Shown here: piece by piece, positions 1 through 6,311 of the stretch | How the letters are laid out: every line of letters begins with the position of its first letter | Numbering within the stretch: position 1 is the first letter of the stretch | DNA from: Palleniella muris | GTDB lineage: Bacteria; Bacteroidota; Bacteroidia; Bacteroidales; Bacteroidaceae | DNA length: 64,000 nt | Direction: 5' to 3' | Assembly: GCF_004792655.1 (NCBI RefSeq) | Contig: NZ_SRZC01000002.1 | Coordinates: forward strand, 62,001-126,000 | Notes under the pieces: model-generated | Told to the model about the DNA's origin: nothing | Seen by the model: only the letters and a program-made list of their open reading frames with translations | Databases searched by the model: none | Translations under genes and position numbers: made by a program

Positions 1-890
1 GTCAGAAGGATGACAATCCGGGCTTTCTCTGATGCTTTCAGTGAACGCTCTATGCCCATTTTCTCTATTGTGTCCTCTGTCTTGCGTATGCCTGCGGTGT
101 CGATAAAGCGGAACAGATGCCCGTCAATGGTGATGGTGTCCTCGATGATGTCGCGTGTCGTTCCCTGTACATCCGAGACGATGGCGCGGTCATCACGCAG
201 AAGAGCATTGAGCAAGGTTGACTTTCCTACATTCGGCGCGCCGATGATAGCGACAGGAGTACCGTTCTTTATCGCATTGCCTTGCTCAAAACTACCTGAC
301 AAGCGACTTATTTCCCTGCTTATCTGCCGTGCTATCTCCACCAGTTCCCCTCTGTCCGCAAACTCCAAATCCTCATGGTCAGAGAAATCAAGTTCGAGTT
401 CAAGCAAAGAGGTAAGGTGCAGCAACCTGTCGCGAAGCTCACGCAATTTCTGTGAGATGCCGCCACGCATCTGCTGCATCGCCACACGATGCTGTGCCGC
501 ATTCTGTGAAGCGATGAGGTCAGCGACAGCCTCCGCCTGCGACAAATCCATCTTTCCATTGAGGAAAGCACGCTGTGTGAACTCGCCGGGCCCGGCAAGT
601 TCGCAGCCATTATCGACAAGCAACTGCAGGATTTGCTTAAGGATATAGCTCGAACCATGGCACGAAATCTCCACAGTGTCCTCGCCCGTATAGCTCCGTG
701 GCGCACGGCAGACAGAGACAATGACATCATCAATGTCCGTTATCCGGCCATAATGCATCGTATAACCTCCTGCAGAAGAAATATCCTTGCTGAAGATTCT
801 GTTTACTATATTTATAGCCTCAGAGCCTGAAACCCTGACAATTCCGACCGCACCACCTTGTGCCGTCGCTATCGCGCAAATTGTTTTCAT
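1..890 (-). CDS. mnmE: tRNA modification GTPase MnmE, 5' part
   Basis: MnmE works with MnmG to place the (carboxymethyl)aminomethyl group on U34 of certain tRNAs. The visible 296 residues begin MKTICAIATAQGG at the ATG ending at 890. They contain the N-terminal tetrahydrofolate-binding domain and most of the G domain: P-loop GAPNVGKST near residue 217, switch GTTRD near 242 and DTAGI near 265. The family is about 450 aa, so the rest of the G domain and the C-terminal helical domain with the FCIGK-type cysteine lie beyond the left edge. A Bacteroidetes -7 box lies about 60 bp upstream. Identification is firm. Confidence 0.95.
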   Translation of the reverse strand, partial: MKTICAIATAQGGAVGIVRVSGSEAINIVNRIFSKDISSAGGYTMHYGRITDIDDVIVSVCRAPRSYTGEDTVEISCHGSSYILKQILQLLVDNGCELAGPGEFTQRAFLNGKMDLSQAEAVADLIASQNAAQHRVAMQQMRGGISQKLRELRDRLLHLTSLLELELDFSDHEDLEFADRGELVEIARQISREISRLSGSFEQGNAIKNGTPVAIIGAPNVGKSTLLNALLRDDRAIVSDVQGTTRDIIEDTITIDGHLFRFIDTAGIRKTEDTIEKMGIERSLKASEKARIVILL

Positions 891-952
891 TGACATATCA
901 GCTGCTTATCTTTTATTTTTTCTGCTCGCTGCAATCCTCGGCAAACAGGCGA

Positions 953-960
953 CAAAGTTA
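953..960 (-). promoter_or_regulatory. -7 promoter box of mnmE
   Basis: The minus strand reads TAACTTTG, a perfect match to the Bacteroidetes -7 consensus TAnnTTTG. It predicts a leader of roughly 55 nt before the mnmE start codon. Confidence 0.6.
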
Positions 961-1039
961 CGAAAATTTTCTCAGATTATGAATTTTTGCTTGTGTTTTT
1001 TACTTTTTAGTACTGCGTGTGTAGAGATAAAAATCAAGT

Positions 1040-1150
1040 ATTCCCTCATGAAATGTGTATGATTTGCTTCACATTCCCTCATGAAATGTGTATAAAATCC
1101 TTTGCATTCCCACTTAAAATGTGTATCTTTGCACAGCCATTCCCTAATGA
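1040..1150 (+). promoter_or_regulatory. 33-bp tandem promoter repeats ahead of the DUF3791 gene
   Basis: Four repeats start at 1040, 1073, 1106 and 1139, exactly 33 bp apart. The first two share a 21-nt block beginning ATTCCCTCATGAAATG; the third is ATTCCCACTTAAAATG; the fourth is partial (ATTCCCTAATGA). The third carries a perfect -7 box TATCTTTG at 1124-1131, with TTTG at 1101-1104 as a -33 element 19 bp upstream. The predicted transcription start, near 1138, falls at the start of the fourth copy. The regular three-turn spacing suggests stacked operator sites or amplified promoters; the binding protein is unknown. Confidence 0.65.
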
Positions 1151-1169
1151 CAAGTAATAAATCACAGCC

Positions 1170-1397
1170 ATGGACAAGAAAGAAACATTTGACCGAATAG
1201 AATACGTGGTGGCGTGCGTTGGAGCGTTTGCCCAACGCTACAAACTATCCAACCAACAAGCTTACGCCTATTTGCGCCGTTTCTCGGGCATAGATTTCCT
1301 TCTTGATTGCTATGTTGCCGAACACACTCTCTCCATTGACGATGCGGTCTCTGACCTACAAGTGCTCTGCAGACGGAAAGGAGGCAAAATAAGCTGA
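1170..1397 (+). CDS. DUF3791 family small protein
   Basis: This 75-aa protein matches the DUF3791 pattern: an N-terminal helix, then SNQQAYAYLRRF, GIDFLLDCYVAEHTLSIDDA and a short basic tail RRKGG. In other Bacteroidetes and Firmicutes, DUF3791 genes often sit beside DUF3990 (ADP-ribosyltransferase-like) genes in what look like toxin-antitoxin or phage-defence modules. Here no DUF3990 gene is present. The stop codon is followed within 8 bp by a 358-bp repeat element, so a partner may have been lost. The start is set by the -7 box at 1124-1131. Function is not established. Confidence 0.75.
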   Translation: MDKKETFDRIEYVVACVGAFAQRYKLSNQQAYAYLRRFSGIDFLLDCYVAEHTLSIDDAVSDLQVLCRRKGGKIS

Positions 1398-1404
1398 ACA
1401 ATTA

Positions 1405-1762
1405 GAAAACTCACGCTGTTTTTGCCCTCTGAGAATTGCGTGTAGATTTCTTTCATGACACTGAAAGCAGAAAATCGCAGGAATTTTATATTTTATTAGT
1501 ACATTGAGAATCAATAAATTATAATTGCAATTACATTCACACGTACCAAAAACACTGCAATTCGTTACCTTTTACAGCGTTTTTGGTAACTAATTGCAGT
1601 GCTTTTAGTATTGCTTTGCATCATGAAAGGTAACCTTTCACAGTGTTATACGTAACCTTTCGCATGGCGCAAGGTCACGATTGGCATTGTAAAGAGTGTT
1701 TTTTCGCCTTGAAAAGCCATGTTTTGCCAATTATGACAAACAAAGCATTAGAAAACTCATGC
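1405..1762 (+). repeat. 358-bp element, copy A (22-bp tandem units)
   Basis: The element is bounded by direct repeats GAAAACTCACGC (1405-1416) and GAAAACTCATGC (1751-1762). The interior reads as degenerate 22-bp units in register from about 1541 onward: ACGTAC at 1541, CGTTAC at 1563, GGTAAC at 1585, AGTATT at 1607, GGTAAC at 1629, CGTAAC at 1651, GGTCAC at 1673. Many units have GCA near position 12 and an A-rich end. No plausible gene is encoded. Two other copies of exactly 358 bp lie at 19300-19657 and 61875-62232. Apart from this element, the 450-bp gap between the DUF3791 gene and rmuC holds nothing recognisable. Confidence 0.7.
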
Positions 1763-1849
1763 ACATTTTTCGGGCGGAAACATGCCGTCATTACCATGTT
1801 GCACCAATGTCCTTTGAGTGCCATAAAAACAGTGTTGCCATGTCACAGA

Positions 1850-3292
1850 TTATTCCTCCTCGTCCTGTTCAAGGAGCTGCGGGTCGGCAGACTTAAGCTG
1901 ATATTTGCGTTTCGGACTGCTCTGCGCACCGTACTTTATGAGTTTCCTTGCAGCAACCTCTATGCACTGGCCTGACGAAGCAGTCACATTCTTTACATCG
2001 TCAAAAGCCTTGCGAGTCCTGTCGAGCTGCTCTTCGACTTTCAGGAAACGCTCATAGAACAGCTGGACACGGTCGATGACGGTGTTGGCAGCCTTGACCA
2101 TATTCTCCTGATTCTCAACCTGACGCACCTGACGCCATGTCATCTCCAGCACGCGCAGCATCATGTAGAGGTTCTGGCTGCCGGCTATGATGACACCTTT
2201 GTCATAAGCCTCTTTCCAAAGTGACGCATCGCTGCCGAGAGCAAGCTGCAAGGCACTTTCCGAAAAGACATACATGAGTACGAAATCCAACTTTCCACGC
2301 CCCTCACGGATATAGGAACTGTAATTCTTCTGCGACAGTTCCGTGACATGCTGCCTTACGGAAGCGATATGCCTTGCCAATGCATCCTGACGCGCGGCGT
2401 CAGTCTCGGCATTGTGATAATCCTCGAAAGCCTTCAATGACATCTTCGAATCGATGATGACATCCCTTGCATCCGGAAAGTGGAGAATCACATCCGGCAC
2501 CATCCTGTGACCGTCCTCCTCACTGTAGATGGCTCTTCCCTTGGCATCCTTCATGGTCGTCTGCTCCTCAAACTGAGTGCCTTCCTCCAGTCCCATGTCC
2601 TCAAGAAGCTGCTTCAGGCGCAGCTCTCCGAAGTTGCCCTGTGTCTTGTTCTTGCCTGTAAGTGCCTCGGCAAGTTTGTCAGCACGCTCTCCGACCTCAC
2701 GGCTCTGCGCTATGCTTGTCTTGATTGTCGCATCAAGGCGCACCATTGTCTCGGCATGCTCCTTGCCGCTCTTCTCGACCACCTCACGCATCTGCGTGAT
2801 GCCGTCCTTCAGAGGATTGAGGATTGCACTGAGCTGCTCCTTGTTATGGATGCTCAACTGCTCGGAACGCTCCTTCAGAATCTTCTCCGAAGCGGTGTTG
2901 ATTTGCTCCTTGATGAGCGTCATTTGCTGCTCCATCTGCTTCTCATACATGGCTTTCTGCTCCGCAAGACGCTCTGCGGACTCCTGCTTCAGGCGGAGAT
3001 TGTCTTCCTCGAGCCTCTTTGTCTGTGCCGTCAGTTGCTCCGTGCGCTCCTGCAAAAGATTGCGTGCAGCAGTGTCCATCTGCTCTTTGACAAGCGCAAG
3101 CTGCTGCTCCGCCTGCCGTTCATAGAGGGCTTTCTGTTCCGCAATGCGTGCTTCCGCCGATTGGTTGAGCCGCGAAAGTTCGTCTTCAAGAGCAGTGATT
3201 TTGGTGTGTTCCCTGTTGTACCTGTTTCTCAAAACAATCCAACCGATTATGAAACCTTTCAGTATACCGACGAGTAAGTAGATTATTTCCAT
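1850..3292 (-). CDS. rmuC: DNA recombination protein RmuC
   Basis: This 480-aa protein has the RmuC layout. An N-terminal membrane anchor (about residues 3-22) is followed by a long Glu/Gln-rich coiled coil (about 25-190) with repeated EQKAxYExQxEQQ segments. The C-terminal RmuC domain carries NFGELRLKQLLEDMG and a PD-(D/E)xK-like strand ending VIIDSKMSL. RmuC limits inversions and other rearrangements at short inverted repeats in E. coli and is presumed to be a nuclease. The C-terminus ends in an acidic LLEQDEEE. It is transcribed alone on the minus strand. Confidence 0.93.
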   Translation of the reverse strand: MEIIYLLVGILKGFIIGWIVLRNRYNREHTKITALEDELSRLNQSAEARIAEQKALYERQAEQQLALVKEQMDTAARNLLQERTEQLTAQTKRLEEDNLRLKQESAERLAEQKAMYEKQMEQQMTLIKEQINTASEKILKERSEQLSIHNKEQLSAILNPLKDGITQMREVVEKSGKEHAETMVRLDATIKTSIAQSREVGERADKLAEALTGKNKTQGNFGELRLKQLLEDMGLEEGTQFEEQTTMKDAKGRAIYSEEDGHRMVPDVILHFPDARDVIIDSKMSLKAFEDYHNAETDAARQDALARHIASVRQHVTELSQKNYSSYIREGRGKLDFVLMYVFSESALQLALGSDASLWKEAYDKGVIIAGSQNLYMMLRVLEMTWRQVRQVENQENMVKAANTVIDRVQLFYERFLKVEEQLDRTRKAFDDVKNVTASSGQCIEVAARKLIKYGAQSSPKRKYQLKSADPQLLEQDEEE

Positions 3293-3378
3293 TGTTAATA
3301 GAGTGTATCTGAATTGATTAATGTTATATTTTCTTTGATTTTTTCTTATTGAAGCTATTAGCCCATAGCATAAATAAT

Positions 3379-3598
3379 TGTGGCAGCGCCACAGTCCTTA
3401 CGGTAACCGCCGGCTTTAGCCGTGCGGATAACCAAGACGCACTCTGCTATGTGTGGTGGAACCACACTCCTTTATTCATACTATCAAACCATTTGCAGCA
3501 TAAAAGAGTGTGGCACTGCCACACAAGTTATTTATGGATTATTGATTATCCCCATGACAAAAGTCTGAGGTTACCATAAGGGTTGTGGCTCCGCCACA
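3379..3598. repeat. cluster of four GTGTGGC-type hairpins
   Basis: The 400-bp gap between rmuC and the YbhN-like gene holds four short palindromes of one type: TGTGGCAGCGCCACA at 3379-3393, GTGTGGTGGAACCACAC at 3451-3467, GTGTGGCACTGCCACAC at 3508-3524 and TGTGGCTCCGCCACA at 3584-3598. Hairpins two and three also pair with each other through flanking sequence. No gene is visible in the gap. The cluster resembles repetitive extragenic palindromes; a terminator role for some of them is possible. Confidence 0.55.
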
Positions 3599-3691
3599 CT
3601 CTCAGAGTATTCTCTGCACGACTTGCAACACTATTACGAACGATGTGTTTTTTCATACGGACATCCCTGTTTTCCACATCACCCGGCAGCG

Positions 3692-4708
3692 TCAGTCACC
3701 CGGCTTCCGAGAATGTTCCTTCATGATGAACAGCATGCCTATGGCTGCCCAGAAGAGCTCGCGCACACGGCAGATGATAGAGATGAACATGCCAACCTCG
3801 GTGGTCATGCCCATTTGCGCCGAAGACATCACGAATCCGCCTTCCCTTCCTCCAAGTTGCAGAGGGAAAATGAACAGAAGGTTCGCGAAGAGCGATGTGA
3901 ATGAGAGTATCAGGAACGAGTGGACGAAGGTCAGCAGACTGGCTTCCCTGCCGAAAACCTGCAGGATGAGGAATATCTCGATGCACTGCAACACTCTTCC
4001 GATGTACTCCAGCAGCAGCGAGACATAAAAGCTCTTCCTGTTCTGCCCATGCAGTTCCGCTATCTGGCGGTCTATCTTGTGCAAGTCCTCGCTACGTGCA
4101 GAGTAGAATTTCTCTGCCCGTTTGCCAAGGAATGGCAGTCTGCCGAGGATGCGGACAATCTTTGCCACCATACCTGTGCGATAGCCTTTCATGAAGAAAT
4201 AGACTCCCGCGAGGCAGAACAACGCCATGGGAATAATGACGAGATATGCTGCCGGAGAGAGAAGAATGCCGGGCTCTATGGCAACATAAAGCACCAAAGA
4301 GGTGAGCCAAAACAGGAAATGCGAGAACACATGCATCATGGAAAACAGCACCACGGATGATGTAGCCCTCTGCCCACCGATATGCGGCGTCATGGCAAGA
4401 ATCTTGTACGGCTCTCCTCCAAGCAGCCCGACAGGCGTCGAATAGTTCAGGGCAAAGCCGGTGACGGTGAGCCTCAACAGCCGGAAGAACGACACAGGGC
4501 AGTCGCCGGAGCCACGGATGATGACGCGCCACGACATGGTGTTCATCGCATACAGTCCGCCCCATAAGGCAAGGATTGCCACAAGACGGATGCCTGTGCG
4601 CTGCATGTCACGGTAGAGTTCGGCGAGGGAAACGTCGAAGGTCAGGCACATGACGATAATGGCTGCTATGCCTATGGTCAGGAATATGTACTTTATCTTG
4701 TCGGACAT
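3692..4708 (-). CDS. YbhN/LPG-synthase-TM family integral membrane protein
   Basis: This 338-aa polytopic membrane protein belongs to the lysylphosphatidylglycerol-synthase transmembrane/YbhN superfamily (PF03706). Visible features are an N-terminal TM after MSDKIKYIF, the loop MNTMSWRVIIRG, the conserved NYSTPVGLLGGEPYKI segment and a late LQLGGREGGFVMSSAQMGM motif. It lacks the soluble synthase domain of MprF, so a flippase or glycolipid-related role is more likely than LPG synthesis. The closest neighbour, a Nudix gene, lies upstream on the same strand but behind its own promoter. The substrate is unknown. Confidence 0.8.
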   Translation of the reverse strand: MSDKIKYIFLTIGIAAIIVMCLTFDVSLAELYRDMQRTGIRLVAILALWGGLYAMNTMSWRVIIRGSGDCPVSFFRLLRLTVTGFALNYSTPVGLLGGEPYKILAMTPHIGGQRATSSVVLFSMMHVFSHFLFWLTSLVLYVAIEPGILLSPAAYLVIIPMALFCLAGVYFFMKGYRTGMVAKIVRILGRLPFLGKRAEKFYSARSEDLHKIDRQIAELHGQNRKSFYVSLLLEYIGRVLQCIEIFLILQVFGREASLLTFVHSFLILSFTSLFANLLFIFPLQLGGREGGFVMSSAQMGMTTEVGMFISIICRVRELFWAAIGMLFIMKEHSRKPGD

Positions 4709-4772
4709 GCTGTTCGGCTGATTGTTTTCCGGTTGTCAGAGAGTGTTCAAAGGATTGCCAAGCAACTGCTTT

Positions 4773-5297
4773 TCAGACGGAAGTGCCTTGCTTGTCGAGG
4801 AAATATCTTCTGTATTCCTCCTCGAAATTCGGTGTGAAGACATCGTGCCCAAGGTTGCTTTCTATGTCCTCTTTCGTCCAGAACCGTCCGCCGTCAAGCT
4901 CCCCTTTGTCAGGACAGACATCACCGTCATAGACCGTTGTGTGGACATAGACCAGTTCGCGCTCTATGTCGTTTTCATGCACGTACATGTCAATGCGCTT
5001 TGGAACATAGGCCGTCACACCCAGTTCCTCACGCACTTCACGCAGCAGAGCCTCCTCCGGAGTCTCTCCGTAGTCAATATGCCCACCACATGCCGTGTCC
5101 CATTTGCCGGGTTGTATGTCCTTCCATTCCGGGCGTTTCTGCAGAAACAGCTCGCCCTTGCTGTTGAAAAGGTGCAGATGGACCACCGGATGCAGCGCCT
5201 TGCTGCCATTGTGCGCCTCACCACGTGAGATGCTGCCGAGGACGTTTCCTGCAGCATCCACTATGGGAAAGAGTTCTTTATGGTTGTCTTTGTTCAT
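4773..5297 (-). CDS. Nudix hydrolase
   Basis: The Nudix box is complete (GHIDYGETPEEALLREVREE, then LGV), matching GX5EX7REUXEEXGU. The protein resembles the isopentenyl-diphosphate-isomerase-like Nudix subgroup of Bacteroidetes, with a short N-terminal PIVDAAGNVLGSISRGE strand pair before the Nudix fold. I place the start at the ATG ending at 5297 (MNKDNHKELF), giving 174 aa. The frame is open further upstream, but upstream of 5309 it runs through the tandem promoter repeats and so cannot be coding. An alternative ATG lies at 5309. The substrate cannot be told from sequence. Confidence 0.88.
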   Translation of the reverse strand: MNKDNHKELFPIVDAAGNVLGSISRGEAHNGSKALHPVVHLHLFNSKGELFLQKRPEWKDIQPGKWDTACGGHIDYGETPEEALLREVREELGVTAYVPKRIDMYVHENDIERELVYVHTTVYDGDVCPDKGELDGGRFWTKEDIESNLGHDVFTPNFEEEYRRYFLDKQGTSV

Positions 5298-5326
5298 ACA
5301 TTTATTCATGCTTTCGTTGTTACATC

Positions 5327-5482
5327 GCAGCTTGTCTTTTGCAAAGATAATGCAAACCGAGTGCATCAAGAGCTTGCTCTTATTGCAGAGGTGCAGCTTA
5401 TCTTATGCAAAGATAATGCAAACTGAGTACAATAGAGCTTGCTCAAAACTGCCGAGGTGCTGCTTATCTTTTGCAAAGATAC
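5327..5482 (-). promoter_or_regulatory. triple 66-bp tandem promoter of the Nudix gene
   Basis: A 66-bp unit is repeated two and a half times, with matching points at 5327, 5393 and 5459. Each copy carries TATCTTTGCA on the minus strand, giving -7 boxes at 5342-5349, 5408-5415 and 5474-5481. It also carries a short palindrome TATCTT..AAGATA. The first two copies add GAGCTTGCTC blocks. The nearest box predicts a leader of about 40 nt. Sixty-six bp is twice the 33-bp period seen at 1040-1150 and 47134-47191. Confidence 0.6.
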
Positions 5483-5598
5483 GGATTTTTTCTGACAAAT
5501 ATAGAGTAAGGATAAGTATTTTTTTCGTTATTGGTATGTAAAACAACGTGGGTTCGACGAATTTGCAACTATCCGGCAGGATGAAGAAAAACGCTATC

Positions 5599-5962
5599 AA
5601 AGCACCGTGAAACGGTGACTCTTCGTTAACCGCGTATGGAGGCGTAGCCGAACATGGGCGGCAACATCAGTGCGTCAACCTGCACCGTAAGACGGTGCCT
5701 CATGGCATAAAAATACGCCAATAACAATCCCTTTCTGTGTGATAAGGGTGTGCCAAAACTCAAACCGATGTTTTCAAAGGTTGCAATTTGCAAGTTTAGT
5801 ACTACAAACTACCGCATAGCGGTAGAGGCTGAATGTTCGATTGTTTGAGAATTGTTTCTTTTCTATATTGCAGAGGCTGTACTTACAAATTGAAAGTTGG
5901 ATTTTTGAAAATGGTCATTTTGACACACCCTCTAACGAAGAGTCACCGTTTCACGGTGCTTT
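5599..5962. repeat. nested inverted-repeat (MITE-like) element
   Basis: A perfect 30-bp inverted repeat (5599-5628 and 5933-5962) bounds about 364 bp without a credible gene. The similarity continues imperfectly for another 10 bp outward. A second inverted pair lies inside: GGGTGTGCCAAAA at 5746-5758 faces TTTTGACACACCC at 5918-5930. The centre carries a 45-bp block (5809-5853) that recurs inverted at 46702-46744. The arms are themselves palindromic (GCACCGTGAAACGGTG). This looks like one small transposon-derived element inside another. Confidence 0.6.
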
Positions 5963-6098
5963 TATAGCATTTTGCTTTTTATCAGACACAGCAAATTCGT
6001 TGAACTCACGCAAAATAAGAAGTGACCTTTCACTGATGCAAAAGGCCACTTCGGCAAAGATTGTGTTTGTTTTATGGTATTGTATATGCTGCTTCAGC

Positions 6099-6293
6099 TT
6101 ATTCTATGAAACCATCATCCCAGATTCCGTCCTTTGACAAAGACTCGAACTCGTCGCCATCGCCAGTATCAGTGTCGCCACCGAAACCCGGACCATTCTC
6201 TGTATCATAGCCACCTTTGCCTGATGCGGCAAGAATGGTTGATGGCTCCATAGGTATGATATGAATGGCAGGTGCTATATATTCTTTCTTCAT
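6099..6293 (-). CDS. small acidic peptide, MKKEYIAPAIHIIP type
   Basis: This 64-aa product begins MKKEYIAPAIHIIPMEPS, continues TILAASGKGG and ends in a strongly acidic tail (GDTDTGDGDEFESL). Short proteins with this MKK-Y-x-x-P start and an L-x-A-S-G core are common in Prevotella and Bacteroides and have no known role. The start lies 18 bp after the stop of the 1307-aa BspA-like protein, so the two are probably cotranscribed. There is no signal peptide and no membrane segment. A role as a precursor peptide or an export partner is speculation. Confidence 0.65.
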   Translation of the reverse strand: MKKEYIAPAIHIIPMEPSTILAASGKGGYDTENGPGFGGDTDTGDGDEFESLSKDGIWDDGFIE

Positions 6294-6311
6294 ATTGACT
6301 CTTGTTTTCTG

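Noticed and set aside
1541..1738. 22-bp tandem array as a CRISPR array
   Set aside because: The units are contiguous and degenerate, with no spacers of regular length and no cas genes nearby.
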